Positions 6,609-15,295 of a stretch of 64,000 nt of DNA are shown piece after piece. Positions within the stretch are counted from its first letter, which is position 1; every line of letters begins with the position of its first letter. Under the pieces are notes generated by a model. That model was not told the origin of the DNA. It was given only the letters and a program-made list of their open reading frames with translations, and ran no database searches. The DNA is from Planctomycetota bacterium. GTDB lineage: Bacteria; Planctomycetota; UBA1135; UBA2386. The translations under genes were made by a program, and so were the position numbers. The stretch spans positions 1 to 64,000 of the forward strand of contig JAEUHQ010000097.1 of the NCBI GenBank assembly GCA_016794565.1. The letters run 5' to 3'.

Positions 6609-9133
6609 CGCTCGTCCTCGCGGCCGCCGCTGTGGCGCAGGAACCGCCGCTGCCGCCCAACTTCGACCGCTTCGCCGCGCACGGCGACCGCCTGCTGGCG
6701 TGGGACGCGTCGTCCGATTCGCTGCCGGAGAACTGGACTGCCGACGTCGCGGCGAAGGTCGCCACCTTCGTCGCGGACTACGCGACGAATCCCGACTTCG
6801 CGCATCCGCGGGTCGCCGAACGCGCGGGCCCGCTGCTCGCTGCAGTACACCGCCTCCTGCCGCGCCTGTCGAAACTCGACCGCGCGCGTCTGTGGCAGTT
6901 CGACCGCGACCGGGTCGCGATCCTGAAGGGGCGCGGCGACCACGAAGCGGCGCACACGTTCGTCACCGACGTCGTGCTGCCGGCCATCGGCGAGCAGGAC
7001 GCGGCGCGCACACAGTTCCTGCTCGAGGCCGCCGAGGTCGCTCGCCGGACCCTGCGCTGGTCCGAGTCCGCGGCGTGGCTCGACGCGACGGAGAGGTCGA
7101 TCGCAGCGGCAGCGCCGGACGACGCAGCGGCGTCGCGTGTGCGCGTCACCATCGCAGTGAGCCGCGGGCTGCTTCAACTCGAGCGCGGCACGCCCGACCT
7201 CGCGTGGCGGCACGCCGAGGCGGCGCGCGGCGCCGCGCTCGCGACCGGCGACCCGCTCGACGCGTGGCGCGCGACGTTCCTCGAACTGCGACTCGCGTAC
7301 GCGACCGGACAACCCGCCGCTGCGATCGCGGCACTCGATGCGTTCGTCGACCGCCACGGCGGCACCGTGTCGCCCGAACGACTGGTCGCACTGCGCGTAC
7401 GCGCGGCGATGACGGTGCTGCAGGGTCCCCCGCCGGACGCGGCGAGCATCGACCGTTCCATCGCATGGCTGCGAGAAGCGGCGAGCCTCCCCGACGCGAC
7501 GGCGGACGAACGCATGCTCGCGCGGCTTCACCTCGTGCTGCACGCGTTGCGAACCGGCGCCGCGGACGAAGCCGCTCGCGAACTCGACGCCGCCGAAACC
7601 CTCGTCGCACGCTCCGACGACGTCGACGAGCGGCGGCTCGTACTGCCTTCGCTGCGTCTGCGCCTCGTGACGGACACCGGCGCGTCGGCCGAGGAGGTCC
7701 GGCGACGCGCAGACGAACTCGGCGCCGTGTGGAGCAGGGTGCAGTCGCGCTGGGCCGACGAGGCGCCGCGGCACACGGGGCTCGGCCCGCTCTTCCTCGT
7801 GAACCGCCAGCGCGCCCTCGTCGAACTGATGCGCGCGTCACTCGTCGTCGACGGCACGAGGGGCCCTTCGACGGCGCTCGCGCAGTGGCTCGACACCGAG
7901 GGCCACGGAACGATGGCGCGGACCGTTGGCGCACCGCGCCCGTCAACCCGCGATCTGCAGGCGACGCTCTGCGGCCGAGGCGGCGTGGCGGTCTTCGTCG
8001 CGGGGCCGGAGCACGGTCTCGTGCTCACGATCGCGGCGGACGCCGTCGACGTCTTTCCGATCCACGCTGGCAGCGTCGAGATCGAGCGCCTCGGCAAGGA
8101 CCTGCTGCGGGCCGTGGCGGCCGTGCGCGACGCGGGTGCGCCGCACGATGCACTGCTCGCGGCGGCGCGGGCGCTCCGCGATTCGCTCCTGCCCGAAGCG
8201 CTGCGGGCGCGGATCGCGCAGTGGCAGACGCTCGCGCTGGTCGGCGCGGACCTCGTCGCGGGCGTTCCGTTCGAGCTGCTGCCGCTCGACGACGGCCGGC
8301 TGCTCGGCAGCACGCACGAACTCTGCTACCTGCCGTCGCTCGCGATCGGCTGCTGGCTGCGCAGCGCGCGCCCTGCCAGCCCCGCACCGCGGCTCACCGT
8401 CGACGTGGTCGCCTGCCCCGATGCGGCACCGCTCGCGCCGACCGCCGACACCGTGACGCCGTTGCCGTGGACCGCTGCCGACACCGAGCGGCTGCGGCGC
8501 TCCGCGGCGAACGGCGAAGTCCGTGTCGTCACCGGTCGGGACGCGACGCTCGCGGCCTGCGACGACGCAGCCGGCGACCTGCTCGCGATCGTCGCGCACG
8601 GTGTCCGCGACGAGACGCGCCTCGATCCGCAGGGCATCCTGCTCGGCGACGGCAGGATCGCATGGCCAGCCGATTTCGAACACACGACGCTGCCGCGGTT
8701 CGTCGTGTTCGCGGCGTGCCGCGCCGGCCGCGGGCGCCTGCGCCGCGGCGACGACGGCCGCCACCTGCTCGGCGGCTCCGCGCTGCTCGCCGGCGCGCGC
8801 GCGGTCGTCGCGCCGTGGTTCGACGTCGACTACGAAGCGACGAAGGCGCTGCTCGCCGCGATCCACGAACGACTCGCGAGCGGCGCCACGCTCGCCGCGG
8901 CGCTGCGCGACGCGCGCGCAACGCTCGGCGGCGACCACGGGGAGCGTTCGCTCGAGTCCTTCCTCTTCCACCTGCACGGCCTGGGCGACCTGCCTCTCGT
9001 CGCCGCCGCCGCGGACCCGACCGCATCGCCTGCGCGCACGACGAACTGGCTCGTCGCCATCGCGGTACTGCTCGGGATCACGGCTTCGGTGTGGGGGGTA
9101 CGTCGGGCGGCTCGGTCGGCGGGCGGCGCGTGA
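6494..9133 (+). CDS. Exported, membrane-anchored CHAT-domain protease
   Basis: A caspase-like (CHAT) cysteine peptidase of about 879 residues. A signal peptide (AALTLVLAAAAVAQ, cut near AQEP) is followed by a long alpha-helical, TPR-like region and then the CHAT domain. The dyad is visible: His in IVAHG (codon 8597-8599, residue about 702) and Cys in FAACRAG (codon 8717-8719, residue about 742). A C-terminal TM segment (NWLVAIAVLLGITASVWGV) and basic tail follow. No ATG is near the signal peptide. The TTG at 6494 is chosen because GGAG sits 8 nt upstream, and it overlaps the anti-sigma gene by 115 bp. The start remains uncertain. Substrate is unknown; co-operon sigma/anti-sigma genes suggest a signalling or stress role. 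Confidence 0.85.
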   Translation: MSHRATRFLAACGRPRAHRDPRRRDPGPRLAASRSAALTLVLAAAAVAQEPPLPPNFDRFAAHGDRLLAWDASSDSLPENWTADVAAKVATFVADYATNPDFAHPRVAERAGPLLAAVHRLLPRLSKLDRARLWQFDRDRVAILKGRGDHEAAHTFVTDVVLPAIGEQDAARTQFLLEAAEVARRTLRWSESAAWLDATERSIAAAAPDDAAASRVRVTIAVSRGLLQLERGTPDLAWRHAEAARGAALATGDPLDAWRATFLELRLAYATGQPAAAIAALDAFVDRHGGTVSPERLVALRVRAAMTVLQGPPPDAASIDRSIAWLREAASLPDATADERMLARLHLVLHALRTGAADEAARELDAAETLVARSDDVDERRLVLPSLRLRLVTDTGASAEEVRRRADELGAVWSRVQSRWADEAPRHTGLGPLFLVNRQRALVELMRASLVVDGTRGPSTALAQWLDTEGHGTMARTVGAPRPSTRDLQATLCGRGGVAVFVAGPEHGLVLTIAADAVDVFPIHAGSVEIERLGKDLLRAVAAVRDAGAPHDALLAAARALRDSLLPEALRARIAQWQTLALVGADLVAGVPFELLPLDDGRLLGSTHELCYLPSLAIGCWLRSARPASPAPRLTVDVVACPDAAPLAPTADTVTPLPWTAADTERLRRSAANGEVRVVTGRDATLAACDDAAGDLLAIVAHGVRDETRLDPQGILLGDGRIAWPADFEHTTLPRFVVFAACRAGRGRLRRGDDGRHLLGGSALLAGARAVVAPWFDVDYEATKALLAAIHERLASGATLAAALRDARATLGGDHGERSLESFLFHLHGLGDLPLVAAAADPTASPARTTNWLVAIAVLLGITASVWGVRRAARSAGGA

Positions 9134-10721
9134 CGCCGCCGCCGACGATGTCACCGTCGCCGCCGTTGAAGCCGATCTCGGCCCCGGTCGTATCGCCGTA
9201 CGCCCGACTCTCCCGCAGGTCGAGGAACGAAGCGTCCTGTGAGTAGCACGAGACCAGCGACGACAGAGGTTCCATGCCGAGCTCGCCCCGACGGATGGCA
9301 CGGGCATAGACGAAGGCAATCCAGCCCGCGGGAACGAGACCGGCGGCGGACACTTCCACGGGCACGGACATCGTCGTCGCCCCGAGTGGCACCGGCACCC
9401 GGACCACGGCGCGAGCCATCGGTTCGAGATTGGCCGCAGCGCTCGGCTGCATCCACACGCGCAATTCGAGCTCGACGGGCAACGGCCCCTGCGTGACATC
9501 CATCGGCAGACCGACGTCGACGGTCCACGACAGCGTGTTCGGGGTCAGCGCAGACGAGTGCTGCTGCATCCACGTCGGCCGGACGTTCACGACATCTCCG
9601 GCGAGGAAGTGGTGCAACCGTTCCTGCTGCTGCAGCGCCATCAGGTCGCAGTCCTGGTCGCCGTCGAAGTCCGCGGCGCAGAGGGCATCGACCGCGCCAT
9701 TCGGTCGGTCGGGTCCGCTGACGAGATCCCACTGCCCGGCCCGGACCAGTTCGGTGACGCCGTTCGCGGCCTGCCCGCTGCGCACGAAGTGCACGATCGA
9801 ATTCGTCGCGTCGCCGACGAGCACGTCGTTGCGCCCGTCGCCGTCCATGTCGCCGCCCGCGAGCGACGCCGCTGTGACGTTGCCGAAGTCGACAACCTGC
9901 GAGAAACCGGCGTACTGCGCGACGAGCACATGGCTCGCGACCGGCCACTCCGGGCTCGCGGGGAACCACCCGAACGCGACGAGCAGGTCCTTGCTGACGC
10001 CGTTGCCGGGCACCACCGCGAGCAGGTCCTCACCGGCTGGGCTGGCCGGGAACTGGAAGTACCAGATCGCGGTGCCGCCCCACGTCGTCACGAAGACCTC
10101 GGACCCGTACCGCAGGACGAGTTCGTGTTCGGGGCCGCCGCCCCAGTCCATCGTCAGCACGGTCGTCGGATCCCCGGGCACGGGCACGGTCCCGACCAAG
10201 GTCCAGGCGCCCGTCCACACCGCGCGGCGGATGCCCCCTGCACTCGGCCCGCCCGCGAAGAGCCACGGCGTGACGCCGTCCGACCCCGCCCACAGGTGCG
10301 CGAACCCGGCCCAGCTCGGGTCGAACAGGTCGAAACGTTCGCGCGGCTTCTGGTGGTCGGCGGCGCACTCGAACCAGTGCAGCCCGGTCGGGCCGAGCAC
10401 GAGGATCGCGTCGCGTCCTTCGGGCCCCGCCCCGGGGAAGACGCAGGCGTCGAGGATGCCCGTTGCGACGCGGAACATCATCGTGCACTCGGCCGGCCCC
10501 GGCATGTAGCAGGCGTCGACCGCGCCGGCGGGTGTGAGGACCGTCACCACCATGTCGCGCATGGTGTCGTCGCCGACGAAGGCCGCCTCGCTGCGCAGGT
10601 AGGTGCCGGCCGCGTCGGGGTCCATGCGGACGGCCAGCTTCGTTTCGGCGGGGAGGGACTGTCCGCGGACCGCCGCGACCGCGACCAGGACACACAGAAG
10701 GGAACGCATCGAGTTTGCCAT
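9078..10721 (-). CDS. Secreted FG-GAP/VCBS-repeat protein
   Basis: A 547-residue secreted protein. Its signal peptide is RSLLCVLVAVAAVRGQ, and the mature part contains FG-GAP/VCBS-like blades with calcium-loop motifs (GDMDGDGRNDVLVGD, AADFDGDQDCDLMAL). Such repeats fold into beta-propellers for adhesion or ligand binding at the cell surface. The start at MANSMRS (10721) is preferred; MRS at 10709 is the alternative. The 3' end overlaps the converging CHAT gene by 56 bp, encoding a proline-rich tail (RRPPTEPPDVPPTPKP). It lies 94 bp downstream of the Kelch protein gene on the same strand, with a hairpin between. Ligand is unknown. Confidence 0.8.
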   Translation of the reverse strand: MANSMRSLLCVLVAVAAVRGQSLPAETKLAVRMDPDAAGTYLRSEAAFVGDDTMRDMVVTVLTPAGAVDACYMPGPAECTMMFRVATGILDACVFPGAGPEGRDAILVLGPTGLHWFECAADHQKPRERFDLFDPSWAGFAHLWAGSDGVTPWLFAGGPSAGGIRRAVWTGAWTLVGTVPVPGDPTTVLTMDWGGGPEHELVLRYGSEVFVTTWGGTAIWYFQFPASPAGEDLLAVVPGNGVSKDLLVAFGWFPASPEWPVASHVLVAQYAGFSQVVDFGNVTAASLAGGDMDGDGRNDVLVGDATNSIVHFVRSGQAANGVTELVRAGQWDLVSGPDRPNGAVDALCAADFDGDQDCDLMALQQQERLHHFLAGDVVNVRPTWMQQHSSALTPNTLSWTVDVGLPMDVTQGPLPVELELRVWMQPSAAANLEPMARAVVRVPVPLGATTMSVPVEVSAAGLVPAGWIAFVYARAIRRGELGMEPLSSLVSCYSQDASFLDLRESRAYGDTTGAEIGFNGGDGDIVGGGVTRRPPTEPPDVPPTPKP

Positions 10722-10766
10722 GGAGGGAGAGGGGCCCGAACCCGGGCAGCGCCTTCTCCCCGGACA

Positions 10767-10800
10767 CCCGGGCGGAAGTTTCACCGATGTCCGCCCGGGA
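10767..10800 (-). terminator. Hairpin between the Kelch and FG-GAP genes
   Basis: A perfect 10-bp stem, CCCGGGCGGA / TCCGCCCGGG (10767-10776 and 10790-10799), with a 13-nt loop. It lies 16 bp past the Kelch gene stop and ahead of the FG-GAP gene. There is no U-tract, so it may attenuate rather than fully terminate. Confidence 0.4.
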
Positions 10801-10815
10801 CCTGGCCGGTCCGCC

Positions 10816-12198
10816 TCAGCGACCGATCACCATGCGCGCGGCCTCGCTCGCACCCATCTGGGTGCCGAACACGCCGAACGCCTGATGGTCCAGGATGGAA
10901 CCGACGATCGACGGGTTCGCCGGGATCGGCACGTTGAAGAAGTACTGGCCGCCGGCCAGGGTGGTCGTGGTCAGGAGAGGCGCCGCTGCCGACGACAGGA
11001 AGGCCAGGCAACTCGAGCCGGCGAGCGGCATCCCGGGTGTGAACGGGCCGGGGACCACGAACTCGCCCCAGAGCGCCATCGGCACTCCGGCCATGCCCGT
11101 CAGGCCGCCGATCGGAACGTTGAGTGTTCCCGCCGCGGGCACGCGGGGCTCCACGGGCGGGAACAGCAGCTGCAGGTTGGGCGTGCGGCAGTTCGTGTTC
11201 GGACTGATCGCGTACACTTGGTAGCTCGCGGCAAGGTCGTGCACCACTTCCGTGCCGGCCCGGTCCGCCAGCACGATCTCGCTCCGCACCGCGTCGAGCG
11301 CCGCACTCACGAGCACGGGCGACCCTGCGAACGGCAAGGACGGCGTCACCTGCGTCCAGTTCGAGAGCAGGATGGAACCCGCGACGGGAGCAGTGAACGG
11401 CAACGGCAGTGTCCAGGTGTCGTTCGGGAAGGTCGCCGAGCCATCGACACCGCCGGCGATCAGCAGCTGCTGCCGCGCGACGTCGAACACCGACGCATGG
11501 TAGGCGCGCTGCGGCCCCTTGCCGGCGCGGGTCCAGCGCTGGCCATCGAACCACCACAGGTCGGCGAGGACGGAGGTGCTGGCGCCGCCGTGGAGCACGA
11601 GCCCGTGGCCGCCATCCGGCGACAGGACGGCACCCGCACGCGCCGACGGCAGCCCGCCGCCCGGCGTGCGGTTCCTCCAGACCGTGCCGTCGAACGACCA
11701 CAGGTCCTGGAGCAACGTCGCGCCCGAGCCGCCGAACAAGAACGCTTCGCCACCGGGCCCCGGCACGCTGCACGCCGCGGCGAGGGTGCGTCCGCTCGGC
11801 GAGGGCGACAGCACGCCGAGGGTGATCCAGGACGGGCCGCCCTTCCACACGGACGTGACACCGGCCGCGTCGAGATGCACGAGCCCGACGTTCTGGCCGA
11901 CGGAGTAGGGCGCCAGCGCTTCCAGGGCGCCGCCCGCGGGATTGTTGGTGAGGCCGAGGGACACGAAGGCGCTTCCGTTCCAGCCCAGAGTGTCCGTGCC
12001 CGCCGCCGAGCTGACGATCATCGTCGGTGCGCCGCGCCACGGATCGGTCACGACGTTCGTCACGGGCGTGCCCGTGAGGCTCGGGGCCGCGACCCAGTTG
12101 TCGAAGCGCTGCGCCAGCGCGGCGGGCGAGCAGCAGGCGATGACCAGGGGAAGGGAACGACCGGCGCGCAGCGCGGTCACGAACCAGGGAGTGCTCAT
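10816..12198 (-). CDS. Secreted Kelch-repeat protein
   Basis: A 460-residue protein with a signal peptide (SLPLVIACCSPAALAQ) and Kelch-type blades, seen as repeated LFGGSGATLLQDLWSFDG and LHGGASTSVLADLWWFDG with G-G, W and R-x-G positions conserved. After about residue 330 comes a beta-rich C-terminal domain with FFNVPIPANPSIVG. A similar stretch, FFLPDSPPIVG, is in the propeller protein at 12623. The start at 12198 (MSTPWF) has GAGGAC about 8 nt upstream. A 12-bp hairpin lies in the leader. Kelch propellers bind protein or glycan ligands; the role here, likely at the cell surface, is unknown. Confidence 0.8.
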   Translation of the reverse strand: MSTPWFVTALRAGRSLPLVIACCSPAALAQRFDNWVAAPSLTGTPVTNVVTDPWRGAPTMIVSSAAGTDTLGWNGSAFVSLGLTNNPAGGALEALAPYSVGQNVGLVHLDAAGVTSVWKGGPSWITLGVLSPSPSGRTLAAACSVPGPGGEAFLFGGSGATLLQDLWSFDGTVWRNRTPGGGLPSARAGAVLSPDGGHGLVLHGGASTSVLADLWWFDGQRWTRAGKGPQRAYHASVFDVARQQLLIAGGVDGSATFPNDTWTLPLPFTAPVAGSILLSNWTQVTPSLPFAGSPVLVSAALDAVRSEIVLADRAGTEVVHDLAASYQVYAISPNTNCRTPNLQLLFPPVEPRVPAAGTLNVPIGGLTGMAGVPMALWGEFVVPGPFTPGMPLAGSSCLAFLSSAAAPLLTTTTLAGGQYFFNVPIPANPSIVGSILDHQAFGVFGTQMGASEAARMVIGR

Positions 12199-12224
12199 CA
12201 CGATGTCCTCGTCGGGAAGAAGAT

Positions 12225-12251
12225 CGCCGCGCAGCACGATGCTGCGCGGCG
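12225..12251 (-). promoter_or_regulatory. Perfect 12-bp hairpin in the Kelch gene leader
   Basis: CGCCGCGCAGCA (12225-12236), loop CGA, then the exact complement TGCTGCGCGGCG (12240-12251). It ends 26 nt upstream of the Kelch gene ATG and just before its ribosome-binding region. It could be an mRNA-stability or attenuation hairpin. No expression evidence is available. Confidence 0.45.
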
Positions 12252-12283
12252 CTGGTCTCCCCCGCACCAGCGCGCGTGGTCTC

Positions 12284-12299
12284 ACGAATCGCGATTCGT
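12284..12299. promoter_or_regulatory. 16-bp perfect palindrome, candidate operator
   Basis: ACGAATCGCGATTCGT is exactly self-complementary. It lies between two divergent surface-protein genes, the expected place for a dimeric regulator to control both. Which protein binds it is unknown. Confidence 0.4.
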
Positions 12300-12622
12300 C
12301 GCCGACTGCAGCGCCTCGCGCCCGACGACCGATCCCGCCAGCGCGCCGCCGCGGAAGGCCCTGTGCTGTCCCCGTTCGCGTGCCGCCGAGTCGCAACGAA
12401 TCGCCGCGAAGTTCGCGACCGCCGCGCGCGGCAGGAGGACGCAACACGAACCTGGCGACAGCAGCAGCCGACGGTCGCCGCGGCTTCCGTCACGGGGGAC
12501 TTGCGGCGGTCGTCCGCACGCGGTGCAGTTCCCACCACGTTTCTCCGCCGCGAACGCACCGCTGCCCGACGGCCGGTTGCCTCGCCTGCAATGCACTCGT
12601 CGGGTCGGACCTCGGAGATCAC

Positions 12623-14113
12623 ATGAACTCGCGTCTCGTTGCGGCGGCGTTCCTCTCGTTCGTTCCAGCGGCCCCCGCGATCGCGCAGTGCACAACGCAA
12701 TGGCTGCCCGGCTCGACCCTCACGAACGGCATCGTGCACGCACTCGCGGTGATGCCGAACGGCGACGTCGTCGCCGGCGGAACCTTCACCCAGATCGAAG
12801 GGGTCGCGGCCAATCACCTCGCGCGATGGGACGGCTCGACCTGGACCCCACTGGGCACCGGGGTCCCCAACGACGTGATGGCACTCTGCGTCACGAAGAA
12901 CGGCGACCTCGTGGTTGCGCAGAGCTGGACCCAGACGAGTTTCACGTGGCTGACGACGATCGACCGATGGAACGGCACGTCGTGGACCAGCCTCGGCGCG
13001 CCGTGGGCGCCTTCGGGTGGCTTCCTCGGCGCGACGATGTGCCTGTTCGAGAAAGCGGACGGCACGATCGCCGCCGGCGGTTTCAGCGGCTTCGGATACG
13101 CGCTGCACCGGGTGGCGACGTGGAACGGCACCTCGTGGTCCCCGATTCCGATCACGGCCCCGAGCCCCGTCGGCGTCGTGTACTCGCTCGCCGAGACCGC
13201 GACCGGTGATCTGTTGATCGGCGGCCACGGCATCGACGGCATCCTGCGATGGGACGGCACGGCGACGCAGATCTTCGCTGCCACGCTTACGAGCGACATG
13301 ATCCTCGAACTCGCGCGGCTGCCGAACGGCGATCTCCTCGCTGGTGGCAAGTTCGCGGCGCTGGGCGGCACGACTGCGAACAGCGTCGCGCGTCACGACG
13401 GTTCGGCGTGGCACGCCCTCGGCGCGGGCAGCGGTCCGTCGACGGTCAGCGCGCTGTGCGTACTGCCCGACGGCGACCTCCTCGCGGGCGGCACGTTCAC
13501 GAACTTGGGCGGGGTCGCCGCCAGCAACATCGCGCGATGGAACGGCACCGCGTGGACACCCCTCGGCACAGGTGTCTCGGGTTCGAGCGCAAACTGGGAA
13601 TCGGTGCGCGCTCTCGCGTTCCCTCCCGCCGGTCCCGCGTTCGTCGGCGGCAGCTTCACTGCCGCGGACGGCACTCCCACGACCAGTCTCGCGCGCATCG
13701 GCACGACGTGCCCCGCGTCCTCGAGCGTGTTCGGCTACGGCTGCGGCACGAACACCCTCGCCGTCACGTCGCCGGCGTGGGCGAACGGCACGTTCCGCGC
13801 AACGGGCACCGGCCTGCCAGCGACCTGCTGGGTCATCACCGTCACGAGCCTCGACGCAGTGAACCCCGGCCTCGGCATGGACCTCGTCTACCCGATTGGC
13901 GTGCCCGGCTGCGATCTGTTCGTCGCGCCCGACATCCTCGCCCTCGCCCTCACGACGACGGGCACCGCGGAGACGTCGTTCTTCCTGCCCGATTCGCCGC
14001 CGATCGTCGGCGTGACCTTCTACCACCAGTGGATCCCGTGGGAGATCGCCAACGGGATCATCGCGTCGATCACCGCGACGAACGCTCTCCAGCTCACGGC
14101 CGGCAGCTTCTAG
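12623..14113 (+). CDS. Secreted beta-propeller repeat protein
   Basis: A 496-residue exported protein. After a signal peptide (SRLVAAAFLSFVPAAPAIAQ) come about six propeller repeats of the form NGDLLAGGTFTNLGGV / ARWNGTAWTPLGTG, about 45 residues each. After GTTCP (about residue 370) a C-terminal domain begins with FGYGCGTNTLAV and contains GCDLFVAPDILALAL and FFLPDSPPIVGVTFYHQW. This resembles the tail domain common on planctomycete surface proteins. The ATG at 12623 is the only start giving a clean signal peptide. A decayed copy of this gene type lies at 5103-5245. No enzyme motif is seen; an adhesive or structural surface role is inferred. Confidence 0.8.
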   Translation: MNSRLVAAAFLSFVPAAPAIAQCTTQWLPGSTLTNGIVHALAVMPNGDVVAGGTFTQIEGVAANHLARWDGSTWTPLGTGVPNDVMALCVTKNGDLVVAQSWTQTSFTWLTTIDRWNGTSWTSLGAPWAPSGGFLGATMCLFEKADGTIAAGGFSGFGYALHRVATWNGTSWSPIPITAPSPVGVVYSLAETATGDLLIGGHGIDGILRWDGTATQIFAATLTSDMILELARLPNGDLLAGGKFAALGGTTANSVARHDGSAWHALGAGSGPSTVSALCVLPDGDLLAGGTFTNLGGVAASNIARWNGTAWTPLGTGVSGSSANWESVRALAFPPAGPAFVGGSFTAADGTPTTSLARIGTTCPASSSVFGYGCGTNTLAVTSPAWANGTFRATGTGLPATCWVITVTSLDAVNPGLGMDLVYPIGVPGCDLFVAPDILALALTTTGTAETSFFLPDSPPIVGVTFYHQWIPWEIANGIIASITATNALQLTAGSF

Positions 14114-14146
14114 GTCGAGCGATCCGGACACGGCACGATTGCCGCG

Positions 14147-15277
14147 ATGACCTGGCTCGCGCTCGCGCTCGCGGCGTTCTGGATCGCGCTGGTCGCGGTC
14201 GAGCTGCGCGGCGTGTGTTCGCTGCGCGAGCTGCCGCCGCACCGCGCCGACTCGAAGCCGACGACGGTCACCGCGGTGATGGCCGTGCGCGACGACCGGG
14301 ACCACGTGCGCGCCTCGGTGCAGCGACTGCTCGAACAGCGCGACGTCGACCTCCGCCTCGTCGTCGTCGACGACCGCAGCGTGGACGGAACCGACGAAGT
14401 CCTCGCGGCGCTCGCGGCCGACGAACCGCGCCTCGACGTGCGCAAGATCCGATCGCTGCCCGCGGGATGGCTCGGCAAGTGCCACGCGTTGCACGAAGGC
14501 ACTCGCGACGCGGCATCGCCGTGGCTGCTCTTCGTCGACGGCGACTCGCGACTCGCGCCCGATCTGGTCGCACGCGCCGTCGCCGCCGCGGACGCCGCGA
14601 ACGCGCACCACGTCGCGCTCCTGCCGACGATCGAACCGTCGTCGCTGCCCGGCAAGGGGTGCCTGCTCGCGTTCCAGTCCGTCGTCGCCGACCGCCTGCG
14701 CCGCGTGAACACGACGCCGCAGCGGGCGTTCGTCGGCACCGGCGCGTTCAACCTCGTGCGCGCCGACGCGTACGGGGCGATCGGCCGCCACGAAGGTCTC
14801 CGGCTCGAGGTCGTCGACGACGTGTGGCTCGGCGGCCTGCTGTTCCGCGCCGGGTTCCGTTCGCGCCTCTGGATCGCGTCGCGCGATTTGTCGGTCGACT
14901 GGGGCGGCACGCCGGGCCGGCTCTTCCGCGACGTCGAGAAGAACATGTTCGCGGTGCTCCGCTACCGCACGGTCGCGGCACTCCTGCTGGGCATCGGCGG
15001 CGTCGCCCTCGTGCTCGCTTCGCTCTCGGCGCCCTGGTGGGCCGGAGCGCCGGGGCTCGCCGCGACCGCCGCGTTCCTCGCGACGGCCGTTGCTCCGATC
15101 GTGCTCGCACGGAGGCTCGGCTGGCCCGTCGCTTCGGCTCTGCTGTCGCCGCTCGGCCGCCTCGTGCTCCCGCTCGCGCTGCTGCGCTCGACCCTGACCA
15201 CGACGTGGCGCGGCGGCGTGTCCTGGCGCGGCACCTTCTACCCGCTCGCCGAACTGCGGCGGAGTCAGGCGCGGTGA
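14147..15277 (+). CDS. Family 2 glycosyltransferase, membrane-bound
   Basis: A 376-residue GT-A glycosyltransferase of the processive GT2 type. An N-terminal TM helix (residues 3-20) is followed by the nucleotide-sugar fold: TAVMAVRDDRDHVRASV, VVVDDRSVDGT (first Asp pair, about 73-83), the metal-binding DGD in LLFVDGDSRL (about 126-135), and VGTGAFNLVR. The acceptor-site region follows with VVDDVWLG. C-terminal hydrophobic helices are at about 280-300, 305-325 and 330-348. It resembles glycosyltransferases found in hopanoid and cell-surface glycan clusters. Its neighbours do not reveal the sugar or acceptor. It converges on the cytochrome operon with an 18-bp gap. Confidence 0.85.
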   Translation: MTWLALALAAFWIALVAVELRGVCSLRELPPHRADSKPTTVTAVMAVRDDRDHVRASVQRLLEQRDVDLRLVVVDDRSVDGTDEVLAALAADEPRLDVRKIRSLPAGWLGKCHALHEGTRDAASPWLLFVDGDSRLAPDLVARAVAAADAANAHHVALLPTIEPSSLPGKGCLLAFQSVVADRLRRVNTTPQRAFVGTGAFNLVRADAYGAIGRHEGLRLEVVDDVWLGGLLFRAGFRSRLWIASRDLSVDWGGTPGRLFRDVEKNMFAVLRYRTVAALLLGIGGVALVLASLSAPWWAGAPGLAATAAFLATAVAPIVLARRLGWPVASALLSPLGRLVLPLALLRSTLTTTWRGGVSWRGTFYPLAELRRSQAR

Positions 15278-15295
15278 TCGATCACCGGTGAGCGG

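Larger units (their letters stand above)
12199..12622. other. 424-bp divergent intergenic region
   Basis: This separates the divergently transcribed Kelch and propeller genes. It contains a leader hairpin at 12225-12251 and a 16-bp palindrome at 12284-12299, both listed separately. No credible gene, tRNA or clear promoter hexamer was found in the remainder; the open frames there look like GC-rich by-products. Confidence 0.6.

Noticed and set aside
10781-14791. Minus-strand open frame of over 1300 codons antisense to the propeller and glycosyltransferase genes
   Set aside because: Its translation is Arg-rich without domain motifs, and the opposite strand has signal peptides and repeats.
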